The notes below the pieces were generated by a model. That model saw nothing but the letters and a program-made list of their open reading frames with translations. It searched no databases and had not been told where the DNA came from. This document shows positions 50,429 to 63,800 of a stretch of 64,000 bases of DNA, one piece after another. Where the stretch lies: positions 1-64,000 of the forward strand of contig NMRA01000220.1 in assembly GCA_002633005.1 (NCBI GenBank), read 5' to 3'. Source of the DNA: Phoronis australis (taxonomy: Eukaryota; Phoronida; Phoronidae). Each line of letters opens with the position of its first letter. The stretch's first letter is position 1. Made by a program: the position numbers and the translations under genes.

Positions 50429-53209
50429 TTCTCTACGATCAAGAAGACGTTCTGCTTAAATCATTGTCTCATGACATCGTGGATTCTAGATTTCATTTCG
50501 CAGTGACGTTAAAACAATTGTCAGTCTAACTTTATAATATCTTCACGTGACTATAATCCTTGATAACTACTAAGCCAACTCAGTGGTACAATAACAGTGC
50601 GAATATCTATGTATTTCATTTTAATTGTTATTTTTGTGTGTGTGACGAACGACTAACAAACTGTTCACTGTTTGTGAGTCTAGTGATTTATTAAGAAGGA
50701 ACTTTTTACCAAAAAAGCCGCAGAGCAGTCGTTGCTTTGCAAAAATGGCTAATTTATAAAACACGGTAAATTGTTTAATGTCAAGAATGACGATTTCGTG
50801 TTGAGTTTTTGTTATTATGGCGTTAAATAATCGCGAGGGACATCAAATTTCACAATGTCGTCATACATGAAAATGGGCAAACTCAGGTCTATACATTAGA
50901 TGCGACTTTGCAAGGGGTAGCTGATAGTAAAAGCAACAGTTGTTCTCCACTTGTGTAGGAAATTGAGCACAAACTTTCTTCTCTGAAAATCATTTAAAAA
51001 GATCATCCAATTAGCAAACTAATGTCGCTACACAAAATTTTGTAGAAAAGCTGTTCTTTTCCCTAAGATTGTTTCTAGCGCATGTCATTACTGCGCTGAC
51101 AGACCTAATTGTACTATAAATCAGATCTAAAGAAATAAAAACAACAAATCTGGCCCTGCACTGGGCTTTAAGAGTAGTGATAGATTTAATTTCCATTTTT
51201 GCTTCTTTCTGGGTCCGGATGGAATGATGACATGTTCAGTCTACGACATGAGTGATAATTTATTTTGCAAAAATTAAAAACCAAACTAATTCCATTATTG
51301 ACATTCCATTCTAAAGTTTAGCCATGCAATTAGATATAGTTGATCATTTCAACATATAAAATTAAACTGAACTGAGTACTATCTGCCAGTGTCTTTTGTC
51401 TCTGTTTAAGGCGGTAATAAACCCGCATGCCATGGAAGAAACAAAATTTCATTTAAGCTCCTTACTGCTATAAAATTCGTCTTAGTTTGTTCCTTACTCA
51501 GAAGAGAATTGATTTTTGTCATGCAGAGAAGTGACAGTCCGTTATTTCTCGAGACCATGCTTGGTGAATAAGATGCCTTTCCGTGACAAGTCAACTAATT
51601 TTGTAGAGTCTCATTTGGTCTCAAGCAATAGTGAGCTGTCAGCTCTTTCCAAAACGAGAAATCTCTAAGGAACATTATGTGACCAGTTTCTCCACGGTAA
51701 ATACAAGGTAATTTAAATGAAAAAATGCTTTCTGTGACGGAATAGAAGGCGCGTTTGTAGCTGGCTATAACAAGGTCGTGAATTTAAAACACATGTTTGT
51801 GCATGGACCAAAGCAGTTGAAGCAGGCTCTGACTGGGACCAGCTAAGATACTTTTCGGTATTAGAGGGCATTTTTGATAAAGTGGCCGTATTTTTGCACA
51901 TGCAATTCGCGCAGAGATGTATCAGTGGGCAGTCAGCTGTCATTGGCAAACCGAAAACCAACCACTGAGTGGAGCTCCAGCTGATCCGATTAGGTTGCAC
52001 TAAAAAGTTTGGCAATTTGCACTTTCAAAATATTGAAAAGCAGAGGTAGGCCAGGTTTGGGGGTACTTTTTAGGTATTCTATGTAGGCTAAGTGAATGTG
52101 ATTTGTTTGTATTTGTGAACTTGCTGAGAATGAAAAAAGGCCACTTTCTCGGCTGTAGCTGCACTCTTCTTCAAGATGGCAGCCACTTGTTGCAGTTGTG
52201 CATTGCTGGGTAGCGACTGAGAAATTTGCTGCGATTTCAGACATGCCCACCTAGCGGCACGCAGGGAACCAGCGAGGCACGCAGGTATGACTTAATTTTC
52301 CTCGGTACATTTTTTTTACACCGGTGTTTCTGATTGGCTGGTCAAATTCTCAACAGGCAGCGCGTGACGCAAACAAACTGACATGACTGATGGACTGAAG
52401 TGTAAATGTGGTCTGTTGTACAGACATATCGGTGCTTAAAATTTATGTTCTGGAAATGCGAATCCTAAAAATTGTGGTTGTGTCTTTTCGGAGCGCACTC
52501 TTTCTACTGCCGATGACTTTTGTTTACGATACTGTCCTTTATTCATACAATACGAATAACACACCGGTTAAATCGGACAGATATGCGTTTATTATACATA
52601 TATGTGCTTCAAGCACGCGGCTATTAAACATCACTGCAGAAACGAAATAGTTGCTGCGACGCCACTTGCATGACAAGGCTAAAAATCGTTCACAGTCCGT
52701 CATTTTTTCACGGTGTAAAGCTAACCAATGACTGCTGAGGTTACATCAACCAATGCTTAAGCGCGTGACACTACCGTCGTGATACCTGCGTGCTGGCTAG
52801 GCACGTAGGGAACCAGCGAGGTAGGGAACCAGCGAGTAAATACACTCTACCCTTCGATACAGCGCCACCTATAGTAACACTGTGAAAGAATGAACATACA
52901 CTCAGGAACTGTGTTGCTTTATCCCTGTTAAAGAAAATTATTAGCCTTATCTAAAAGATATGTTAAGAAACATCCGCACGTGATAGCATATTTTAACATA
53001 TGCACGCAATGACATTTTTGTTTTATATATCCATAGCTTTTAAGGAATTATAATGAAAACAAATGGTTAGTATAAGATGGGAAAATCTCAATTTTAATGA
53101 ATGTTCAACTGTGAACAAATTATGACACTAGGAGAAAACGGTTACAAAAATATTTATAAATCAGCTGAAAATTGCACTTACATAACAATGCAAACGAGGA
53201 TCCGTCAAT
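50429..53209. other. Intergenic interval upstream of the transporter
   Basis: Should contain the transporter promoter near 50.4-50.7 kb, although no TATA box or CpG-like block is evident. 51410-51700 resembles other interspersed repeats in this window (GGTCTCAAGCAATAGTGAGC). 52250-52835 is an inverted-end element. No gene found. Confidence 0.5.
52250..52835. mobile_element. Inverted-end element, about 580 bp
   Basis: Left part AGCGAGGCACGCAGGTATGA (from 52271) and right part CGTGATACCTGCGTGCTGGC (to about 52799) are inverted. The phrase AGGGAACCAGCGAG occurs once at the left and twice at the right (52807-52837). No ORF of substance. Confidence 0.5.
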
Positions 53210-54394
53210 TCATAATTTAAAAGATGGACGATTGTCTAACACCTGTGCAGTTGTAGTAAAACAAGAATTGTTATTGCCGCTGTCAGTCAGTGGATCGTGT
53301 TCATCCGCGGAAGAATCGAACACCTCGTCTTCTGGTACTGTGGTATAATTCTTCGTATGGTAATAATTGTCAGGAAAACAACATCTATGATCATGCAGGA
53401 AATTGTCAGTGTTTACGGTTCCTTCGTGTTTTTGATTGTTGTCCACCATGATGTACATTTGATTGTTTACGCTATCCCACATTCTCACATCACTGGCGTT
53501 CGATTCTCTGGAAATGGAGCTTTCGAAATAATATTCATATAATGTGTCCCCACTTTTTTGACGTTTTACGGGATCTATCTTTTCACAGGATGGCGAAGAA
53601 AATGAAAAAGTGTAAGACTCCGGCAATGACACAGCTCTGTTCAATATCGGATGGTCAATAGATTGGAATGTATGCGCACTTCCAATCTCTATGTGAACAC
53701 TAGATCGCCGCTGCGTACAGGCGTCGATGTCGTTTCCGTTCAAAACAAATTCTGAAGCGTCCCCTATTGTAGTTCTCTTTGGTGCCACATAAGGCACTTG
53801 AGTTTCTACGCTGGTTTTATCCAAGTGACTTTCATGTGATTTCACACATTTTCGTTGTTCTTTCAGCGAGCGACGTATTTTGCGCTTATTGTAAACTTCT
53901 AGCGTCTGTTGAACGTATGCGTCATAAAATGGCTGAAGGTGGTCGGACGCCTCCAACGTGTCCCTAATGTCTTTGTTGTCTTCAATTCTAATATCTTCTT
54001 TGCACCAATCACATAAGCGAGCGCAAAATCCACACAAAAATGCAATGAGTGCCATCATAGGTAAGAATGTCAATGATACGGTAGGTGTCGCTCGCACGTT
54101 CACTCCGTCTGCGCAGTATACACAGTTGTCATCCAGCGGTTGTCTGAATTTGGGAATACTCTTGTCGTCTGCTTCTGGTTTCTGTTTCGTCATATTGCTA
54201 CTACCATTTCCAGCATCGTTTCCGCCATTGGTGCCTTCTGGGAAATTGAAGAATGCGTTGCCACTGCCTTCAAATGTTTCGGTGAAGTTGTTTGCTAGTG
54301 GACGGTCCGACTCACGTAGAAGATTTCGCGACGTTACTGCGCACCAGCAAAAAGATAACAAAACTGTTGTTAATACAGCACCACCATATTTCAT
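53210..54394 (-). CDS. Single-exon type I membrane protein, 394 aa, family unknown
   Basis: One uninterrupted frame, the longest in the window. Residues 1-22 look like a signal peptide (VLTTVLLSFCWCAV). A short extracellular part (about 23-104) is Asn/Gly-rich with three N-glycosylation sites (N36, N63, N67) and a CVYC pair. One membrane helix follows (about 105-126, SLTFLPMMALIAFLCGF), then four cysteines near the inner face (C121, C124, C128, C131), candidates for palmitoylation or metal binding. The tail of about 265 residues is polar, starting basic (NKRKIRRSLKEQRK), then rich in Ser, Asp and Tyr, with YIMV and YTTV, which fit YxxPhi sorting signals. I do not recognise the family. A receptor or adaptor role is possible but unsupported. 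The start is the first ATG, directly before the signal peptide. A 5' UTR exon cannot be excluded. Confidence 0.7.
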   Translation of the reverse strand: MKYGGAVLTTVLLSFCWCAVTSRNLLRESDRPLANNFTETFEGSGNAFFNFPEGTNGGNDAGNGSSNMTKQKPEADDKSIPKFRQPLDDNCVYCADGVNVRATPTVSLTFLPMMALIAFLCGFCARLCDWCKEDIRIEDNKDIRDTLEASDHLQPFYDAYVQQTLEVYNKRKIRRSLKEQRKCVKSHESHLDKTSVETQVPYVAPKRTTIGDASEFVLNGNDIDACTQRRSSVHIEIGSAHTFQSIDHPILNRAVSLPESYTFSFSSPSCEKIDPVKRQKSGDTLYEYYFESSISRESNASDVRMWDSVNNQMYIMVDNNQKHEGTVNTDNFLHDHRCCFPDNYYHTKNYTTVPEDEVFDSSADEHDPLTDSGNNNSCFTTTAQVLDNRPSFKL

Positions 54395-57300
54395 TCTCCC
54401 ATCCAGAAAAGAGTTTTTATCTTGAGTTTCCGTCGAAAAACCTACAACAAAAATGACACAAGTTCAAGTTTAGATATTTACATCTACATGTACACACGTC
54501 CAATTAATGACCTTTCTACGTATTTCATATTATATCTCTCTTGTTTTTAAGGTTATCGGGTCATACAATGTAATAGCGGGGCAAACAAAGTCGACCCTAA
54601 AATTTATCGGCCAGAGATCTTTGACCGGGGCGTATACTTCACTTTTCCAGTACGCATTAATATGCGCTTATATAACCTTCAATAACAAATTCTTTTATCT
54701 TATTTATAGGAGACGCGATAAAGTTATGAAGTTGGTGAAGAAAGATTTCATCTTTTTCTTTCAAAATATCAACCGATTGTCGTTTCGATTTTAACTGTAT
54801 TTCTATTTGGTGATAAAATATAAATATGCTAATTTCTGCACCATGATAACAAGCAGATTTTCAAACAAACAAACTTCGAAGATTAAGAAAATAAATAACT
54901 GAAAGACAGGAGAGATTTGAAAGATATGCTGTCCTTTTTAGAACAAACTGTTACCTTCATTTACAAGAAACCTTAAGTGATCGCAAGTCTGCCTTTCTGA
55001 CGGGGTCAGTGGTTATGTCAGCGAATGCCGGGAAAATATATCAAGACATACCATACACATTGTGCTTTTCCACTGAGAAAGTTACAGAAGTCAAAACACA
55101 AGCTAGCTACGGTTAGGTCATTAGGTGCCACTCAACACTGAGACCAAACTGGCAATGGTTAAACACAGGCAGGTGGCCAGTCTATTGTTCAACCGTAGAC
55201 AATAAGATCACCTTCAACTGTGGGGTGAAGGCATATGGTCTCAGTATTCAACAACCAAGATCGAACCTCCACACAGTGTCCAGCCAACCTCACATTGGTC
55301 ATCACCTGGGATGGCATTCTGATACGGGAGACAGAAATTAACATCATACTTCTGTCGTTCATTGTACATCCCACAATAAAATGATTATGCGGGACATGCG
55401 TCGTTCACGGTTGAAGAGACCAAACGCTGATTACGGAAGCTGTTCACAGGTCACCAAATTGAACAAACGAGAATACTCAGACATAATAATTTCAAGTCAG
55501 CGCCCGGTCAAGACCGTACACTTGAGACTTGACAAAACACGTGCTTGCTGAAACCATATGGCTTTCCATTCAACCCGGGCCTGGGATCCAATCTTTGTAC
55601 TCGAAACTCGACTTGGAAATTAACCTATGGCATGTGATACTCGGACACGCTTTGAATTTGTGTTTAAATCATGTGCCATGAATGGTTAGTTTCGAGTCTG
55701 ACTCAGAGTCCGTCAGAGTTCGGAGATAATGTCCTGGGCCAAGTTTCATTTCAACAAAACAAACCTCGAAACGGCATCCCGCCGGAAACTTACGGTTTCT
55801 TCAGCCATGAGATGGCCTGGGAAGCTGGTCTGCAATAAGGACATTCATACAGGTAGCAAAGCAAGAATTGATTACCTCAAAACCTTTCTGCCTATTACAT
55901 TGAAAGTTAAGGCCACTTCCAGACTTAAAAAGCAACCCAACGTATTGAGTCACAAAAGAGTGTACGCTCGGCGAGTCTTACGTAAATATGTGTACGCGGT
56001 ATTTGCCCCGGCTTTGTCTACAGACAATAGGTCAAATTTGTTGGACCAGGATAAATCTGTCACCTGGACACAACTAGAAAACATTAACGAAGCAATTAAC
56101 GCCAAACCTGTTGACTGAGCAGAGTATGTATGTACTCTCTTCCCCTGAGAACAACACGTGTGTGAGTGAACGTGTGTATAGTTCTTCCGAGTCATTAAAT
56201 TTGACCCTGACAAAAAGGCTCACCTGTTGAAAATCAAATCCTTGCCAAAACACCAGTGAGTATTTGTTTTCCAGACACAAAACGTTAGTGAACTGTGTGA
56301 CACCGGCACTTGAGCCCTATGGATTCGCTTTTATATTTGTATTTATTTGGATCTTTTGATATGGTTGACCGAAGCTGTCAATACACCCGTTCAAGTCACG
56401 TACACCTCACTGTTTACAACGTATAGCAATATTGTGTGGCAAAGACAGCGTTAGATAATAGAATTAAATGGACGTGGGGTTTACACGAACAGTCATTACT
56501 TAGATCATTGTGGGAAGTTCATTCAAATAAATCCCGCTGTATGACAACAATTGAAATTTCGTAAAAAACTCAGAGTATGCTTTACCATGTCGCACCAAAT
56601 GCAAGCTGAGCATTAATTAGTGTTTTCGTTTTCTGAGTCAGTTTATAGTCCGGTACGAAATGTAATCCTGAGGTCTCGTGTGCTAAAATGAATGATGTTT
56701 GCCGTTTTTGGTTCATGTGGGTGCAAACTGTTGGGAAATGACTCTTATTACCCGCAGACAATATTGCATAGTGTTATATGCGCAGGCTTATAGAGGGCCT
56801 TCACTATAATTAGGAATTTTCCAGCAATCATGAGGTTCGTGGCCAACCATATTTATCTCGGTCAACTGGAACGTCAGGATACCCATCTGCCACCTCAGTC
56901 TTCAAGTTAATTGGCAGTAGCAACAGGTTATTTATATTTTACCCGATACGATATATTTATGTTGGCTGTATGACACAGTACATCACCTACATCCTCGTCT
57001 AGAATTGCACATTTTACATACAATTGTTGAAGAAACAACGAGAAGGAAATAACGAATACTGGGACAAAGGTGACACGAGTTGCTTAACAACAACACACGG
57101 TCACAAGGAAGAAGGGTTGTTTCATGCATGTAGTTTCGCAATTTTCAGGCTTTAAAAGTGCGTTGTGAATGTACGAAAACTACAACATTTCCCGCTTATT
57201 ACATATACATGCATACGCAGTGTGTAGTTTTAGATTGCTTTTTATTTTAAGTTCTATTACGAAACCTATCATGATAAGTAGGGGTTACCAATGGTCATGT

Positions 57301-60300
57301 TTAACTATCGAGTGTTTTTAACGTCGAAAGATTAAAAACGGCTTTTCAGCTTAGAATATAAAACTCGCAGAAGATAATTGGGCTGTACATTCGAACTTCA
57401 TTTTTCTATTCCATGATATTCGCTTCAATTAGCTGAATTAGTTTGAATATTTAAATGTAGTTCAGCGTGATGATATAGTTGTGCTCATACACACTATTGA
57501 AAAGCTTTGTTGTAATAACCTTTAATTACTTAAAGGCTAAAGTAGCTCATACTAGGTTCAGTTGCACCAGCCTAACGGGAGTAAGGAGGTGTCGTCATCC
57601 ATTGGATAAATAGTGGTAAGTCGTAAATTCAGTGCCGACAGACCTAAAAATAGGCGGGTGGCCCGGTGCTTTCTGTGGTGCACCGGGCGTGCTCCGGCCT
57701 CACAGTTGGGCCCATTACACTGAACTCAACTAGGTACAGGAGTACATGTCATCAGCAACATATGGGGGTATTTTTCATATTTTGATGTCAGTTTACTCAT
57801 TGTAAGAATAATGACTCTTTTGTAAGGACTCGAAAAACAGTTTACTGGATGGTGATAACATCTAAGGAGTAAATAAGCTATATGTGACTGACAAGACGTT
57901 TTAATTTCAACTTTAGAGACTCCGCACTTATGTAGGTTCTTTCCGCACTATTTCTTTTGCTGAACTCATTGTGGTGTTCAGTAATTTATTTCATATTCAC
58001 CGTTCGATGCGAATGATAATCAGTTAATGTTTAGATGTAAATGTATCTCTTTTCTACTATGAATTCAGGTTCCACAAGCCCATGAGTATGTAGCTAGCGC
58101 AGATGGGATCGACGTGCCTCTCAGATTAGCGTTTTTTTTCGTGACGGGATTCGTACCCCAAACGAAAGTTGCCATTTTCCAACATATTTCTTTTCGAAAG
58201 GATTCACTTGATTTGTTAGGAGCTCTATTCAAAAGGGTCCATTTTGACAGTAGCACTTTAAATAAGAGTTCTGATGAGTATTAAATAGGTTTGCTGGGTT
58301 AAAGACTATAGTTCACTCGATTGTCTAGTAAATTTTAACTCAATAAAGATGCAATTTGTAGCTACAAAGGATGACTTTTTTCATAGACCCGCTGCAAATG
58401 GGCCCCTATTAATCATGCCAACTCTCTATAAGGATTGGTTCTTATTAAGACAACTCTCTACAACAAGAGATATCCATACTTCCCAGGGACACAAAACATT
58501 ACGGAGTTTTCACCCAACCTTTCACTTGTGACCACTTGTCATGTTTTTGCCAGGGCGGAAAGAAATTAAAAGCCACACCTGTTCCTGAAACAAAAATAAG
58601 AAAACACGTCGTCTGAATCTTAAGTTAAAAATCAATGGCAAAGTTTATACTGCTCATAACAGAGTACGCACTTGGCACACTATACAAAAAGCAGCTTCCA
58701 ATAAGAACATAACTGCAAAGATTTTGATGTCCCCTCCGTTACGACCATTTTGCCGTTTTGCACAATAAACATCGTTTTATAGTGTCAGAAACTTCAAGTA
58801 TTGTACTTTTTTATTAAATAATAAAAATTCTGTGTTTTGCAGAAGAACCAGTCTGAAACCAAGTTTTTCGAAAAATTATTTTAATTTTTCTATGCTCGTT
58901 TTACTGTGGAAACTTCCTTTGAGACCTGTTCCGCTGAAGCCATGATTTTTAACGGTCACTGCTGCTTTAAAGTAGATGCTGACAACATGACAAAATAAGG
59001 CACTTTTCAAGATGTTGGTTTTTGACCAAACTAGCTGTAGAAAACTGAGGACGATTGTTGATAACACATTGTATTTACATGTAAGCCTATACTATGTCCA
59101 ACAGTTAGATGGTTCGGCCCATCTTTAACAAATAAAGGTTTTAGTAGTGTGACGATTAACTGATTTACCATCGAAAACTGTGAACATTGTACATACGTAA
59201 ATACAATATTATTAAATATTATCAGCAATCGTTCTCAGTTTTCTACTGATAAGATACTTTTGTGTCACTTAGACATTGAAAATCATGAATTGAGAAGTAG
59301 TATACGTCGTCACGATTTTTGATACCATTTCCGCCCACCATAGTTTCACGTTATACAAGACGGGGACCCTGTGGCTGTCGGACGGGGCCTGTAGTTTGGG
59401 CAAAACTTTGTCATTTGGAAATTGTTGTCAGACCTCCTCGCCACGAGATTCACCTTCACCAGTGACCTGTTCACGATCATAGATTTGAGCTTGTGCGGTT
59501 GTTTTGACGTGCACATGGTCTTCTGTAGATGGAGGGGGGGGGGGGGNTATGACTAACTTACGAGCCTTAAAACACCTGGGGGGACGTTAATGAGTCAGCA
59601 ATTTTATGCAGATAAACATTAGAATACCAACCTGTTATCACTTTTAGGAGATTAGTCAAGTAAAACTTGACCAAGGAAATCGCTGTTAGACCTATACGAC
59701 ATCTGATCTGGCGTTGAATTTCGAATAAAAAGCTTGCACTCACCCAAATCCTATTGAAATTCATTAACGTACCTAGGCCTACACGAAAATACCTCCAGTA
59801 TGACATAGTTAGGAAAGGATAAGCATAGTGAACAACAAAACTTTACAAGTTTGATTAAAGAAAGGCCGAGATACCGAAACATTAGACAAACAAACTATTC
59901 AACGGAAAAATTCAAGGCTCTCTAACAGCCTGGTTGAATATTTCAGAAGGCAATTTAGGATTTTATTGGAAAACATTAGGAATGTCTAGGAAGATTTTCA
60001 GGAAAATAAAGAAAATTTTAGGAAACACTGCACGATTGCCTGGTTTGGTGGGCAGCCAATACCCCCAAAAACTTCAACCTACTTGAACGACAGTCTCGCA
60101 TAGAGATCGCAGACAAGCACTGAACATTCTATCATATTGGAGAAACTAGGTGTAGCCGACGCCTAAAGAACAGCGCACACCTTGAAGTGGTTGCTACGCC
60201 TTGCAAGATGCATGTCTTGCTCGCAAAACAGACACGTCGGGTTTCACTGGTTTATTAATTCTAGTCTCTACGTTACAATGAACATGCACACTTGACATTC

Positions 60301-60360
60301 GCAACATCACGAACAGTTGCACAGACACAGTCGGAGCAGAACCGTAAAAAAGTTGCTGAT
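54395..60360. other. Long interval without a recognisable gene
   Basis: Six kilobases in which only short frames occur. The longest, 55729-56118 on the plus strand (129 codons, basic), has no family resemblance. The strip at 57600-57710 is GC-rich with local dyads (CCCGGTGC / GCACCGGG). A G homopolymer ends in an N at 59547. Confidence 0.5.
59547..59547. other. Single-base assembly gap after a G homopolymer
   Basis: GGAGGGGGGG... runs into one N and then TATGAC. Unlike the N at 42922, the sequences on its two sides are not copies of each other. Confidence 0.9.
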
Positions 60361-60365
60361 GTCTC

Positions 60366-60570
60366 GCACGACGTGGCACTAATGACGTTCAAAATCCCGC
60401 CTCAAGCTCAACTTGACGCGGCAAACGCACGTTCAGGGTAGACCCCCCAACCATTCAAAAGTCACTGACATGCAAATTATTATTCAGGGCAGCGCTCGCT
60501 TGGCTTATACATGTACCAGTTGAGTGAGTTGCTCAGACGAGACAATAGATGTCCTACCGTTATGCGCCTT
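60366..60570 (+). repeat. Left copy of a 200-bp inverted repeat
   Basis: Includes GTTCAAAATCCCGCCTCAAG, CTCAACTTGAC, CACTGACATGCAAATTA and GAGACAATAGATGTCCTACC. The reverse complement recurs at 63583-63800, 3 kb away. Confidence 0.7.
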
Positions 60571-61794
60571 AATATAACACGGAATCAGCTCAGTGGGGTG
60601 TACATCTAGCATCATTTGCACACTCTGACAAGAAACGCCTTGACTTTGGCCTAAACAAAGTGGAACACTGGTACTCTCTTAAAATTGAGGACGTTCATTA
60701 CACCAAGACAACTTGCTGGCAGTACGCAGCATGATAATGGCCAACAGTTATCGTGTTTACGATGCAAGTCCAAATCTGGAATGCCAAATGCTGCAACAAA
60801 CTTTTGTTTGTAAATTGTGAACTGACAGGTTTAATAGTAACATAAATGTGTTTACACTGTAGCGACAAATTTACACGCCACATAAACAAAGAAAAATAAA
60901 AATAATTAACACGAAAATTATCAAAATTGTCAGAAAGTTATGAAATTTTATTTAAGCTGGATACCTGGGGGCGTTCATATTGCAAATCCGTAATCTCCAG
61001 CATTCACGTCTTGATAAGTCCTAGCATTGCCGACAGCATACTTGGATTTGAATTTTGCTGGTTACTAAAATGGCACCTTATGAATATACGCCCTGGGCTT
61101 ATATACCCAAATCACGCGCAGAACATCATTTAGAAAAATGCGTGTCAGCCTACTAGTTACGTGCCACACACCACGTTACGCTGTATTGCGGCCGTTGTTC
61201 ATTGTGCACTAAGTAACCAAATGCAACGTACAAACAACGTAACCAGTCATTTTCCCTCACGAAGACAACTCTTTTCCCGCGAACCAGTATTCATTTTACT
61301 GTCATACAGGAGGCATGAAATAAGCACGTGCTTGGCACAGTATATAAACAACTTCTGTGCACTGCAGCTGGGTACACAGGAACAATACTTTTCAAAACAT
61401 CGAGAGATAACTCGATGTAATTTTGTAGAAAAACGACGAGAACCTACGCAAGATACACGAGGGAGGAAAACTGGGGCATCCTAACATGGAACGATTGTAC
61501 CAAGAACACCGACTCACCTTATCGGAGGTACAGCTGTAGCACGGCGTTTAGACTAAGTGTGAAAACTTTCCAACGTTAGTTGATAATACCTGGGAATTCC
61601 ATTGTTGACTAAGCTTACGACCGGTTTGTTACGTCAGATACTTTGACATTGCTGGCACCTCACATGTTTTCAGGAGGTCTCTCCTTCGACGTATGATAAG
61701 ATTACACAAAGTGGCCATATATGCACTGCTACTAGTTTTGATATCTGAAGTATTTGTGTACTTAATGCTGGTATTCCAAATGTATTTCTGTCAA

Positions 61795-62363
61795 TTATGT
61801 AAGAAACGAGCTTAGGAAGCTGCTATTACGTAGGCTCAAACGGCAAATTTTCTGTATCAGTTTTAGGATAATACTTGTAAATTTTGAAAATTCTTGAAAT
61901 CTACGAACAAGCTCACTATTTAGTTTATTAATCAATTTATACGACTTCGGTACCATTGTTGCAAGATCATCGTACGATTCAACTTCCAGAACCTTGTTTT
62001 TCTGCAGCGCGGCGTCGCAAGACAAATGTCACTGCGAATACACAACTGACAGAGGCTTTAGTGAACGAATCCCTAGTGTGACAAAAATCTCAATCCAAGT
62101 CAACAAAGAAAAAATCTCAATCATTATCTTATCGTATTGAGTTTGTGAAACATTTGCAAGATATCCCCAGCTAGACAAGGTCGCGAGAAAGATAAACGCT
62201 GAAAATGCAAATAAGAACCCACAACAAGACCGACGTGTCTGTATAAATCTCAGTTTAAGTCCATGCGCAGCATGGCGTAATACTCTCATTGGCTCAATTT
62301 CCTTGTATTTCAAATACATGCATCTCGATCCACCTTCCTCAGTTGGAAAACCAGTCACTAAAA
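61795..62363 (-). pseudogene. Fragment of a multi-pass membrane protein, frame broken near 62030
   Basis: On the minus strand, an acceptor (gtgttttttag) at about 62362 opens a frame that includes LRHAAHGLKLRFIQTRRSCC and two hydrophobic helices (GFLFAFSAFIFLATLSSWGY and IMIEIFSLLTWIEIFVTLGI) and stops at 62029. A second frame starts at once (62025-61795) with a hydrophilic stretch (VESYDDLATMVPKSYKLIN, then NSELVRRFQEFSKF) and ends at 61795. Together they suggest one protein with a frameshift, or two exons whose join I cannot place. The loop pattern faintly recalls invertebrate gustatory-receptor-like proteins (a helix, a charged loop with LN, then F/S), but this is not a secure match. A donor (AAGG|GTAAGT) at 63994/63993 suggests the gene begins beyond the window. 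Confidence 0.4.
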
Positions 62364-63582
62364 AACACAAGCCAATATTCTAGAAGCAACAGGAATACCG
62401 TTTTACTGTCATCCAAAGCAATGAATGCTCGCAATGAAATTTTTATACTATCAAGGTTATGTAGGACCCTAAAAAGTGTTCAATTTTGGCCAACTTTAAA
62501 ACATCACACCTCAGAAGTGGCGTAACAGATTTATGCTTCATGCATTTTTCTCCAAAACGCTATTAGCAATTGTTCTTTAAATGTTCCAGTTTTGCATGAG
62601 AGACTATAGAAAATAGGACTTACACGATTTTGATTTAAAAATAAAATGAAACTGCATGAAAAGAAAACGAAACTATAATTTAGAAAACTGTAATAGAGTT
62701 CTTGAGATTTTATCTTCAACATTTTTATCATGCGAAATTTGGTCATATAATTGATCCTGTTGTTTTGTTATGAAAAAATATATCTCGTTTTTTTACTAAA
62801 ATTTACTAAAAAGCATGGTCAAGTGAACTTATTGGAGGCAAATTGGTATTAAGTCAACTATAACACTCTACGGTATTTATGCTTTCAGAAAAGATAAAAC
62901 TTTTGTTGAGTTATACTACAACTGGCTAAATGTACCGACTTGTCGATAAGGTCCCACATAAAGTTATGATTATCTAGTACCTTACTAAACGACCTTAACT
63001 CTAAGTCGAATATCGAAAAATCTGCGCTTTGTCAACCATTAAAAGTATATATTTTCTGAAAGGAGAAAGATCGAGAATTCCAAAAATAAGCTTCTTACTA
63101 CTGTGCCTTTATCATTGTCACGTAACCACGTTTTTAAGTCGAATTTCATTTGCAAAAAAGGTGCATCCGATTTTACTAAAATTTTTCTTAATGAAACTTT
63201 TACGTTATGTCTCAAAAACGCTGTTAGGATTTTGTCTAGTTTTTTACAAAAATGCCTTGTGTTTTGTTAGTTAATTTGGCACAAAATCCGAAGTACGTGG
63301 TAGCAGAACATACAAATGACGCGATTCGCAAAATGTCTCCACACTACGCCTGACTACAGAGGTACCAAGGCCTGACCGAGGCAAAGCAAATTACCTAGAA
63401 TGTCTTAGCTCAGCCGAGTCCATGAAGGCGCTATAGAAGGGACGAAGATGGGTCATATTTCAGCCAATAAAAACTCTTCAGTGAATGTTGCTAAGCCAAT
63501 GAAATTACATGTTTTATGTTGGTTAGTTATCCATCGTATCCATTAAATCTCGTCCACCGTGCAAGGTCTTATCCTGCATATA

Positions 63583-63800
63583 TAACCATGCAGACTATGT
63601 ATATAACGGTAGGACATCTATTGTCTCGTTTGAATAACTCACTACACTGTGACATGTGTACTCCTAGCGAGCATTGCCGCTCTAAATAGTAATTTGCATG
63701 GGTCAGTGGCTTTTGAAGGACTGCTTCAACCCTGAACCCGCGTTTGTGTCAAGTTGAGCTTGAGGCGGGATTTTGAACATCATTCGGCGAGCGACGTCGT
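63583..63800 (-). repeat. Right copy of the 200-bp inverted repeat
   Basis: Read on the minus strand it repeats the left copy's words in the same order, and continues into TTATATAC, a TATA-like string, after CCTACCG. The interval between the two copies holds the membrane-protein fragment at 61.8-62.4 kb. Confidence 0.7.

Noticed and set aside
55729-56118. 129-codon basic plus-strand frame
   Set aside because: No signal, domain or exon chain; kept only as a remark in the interval description.
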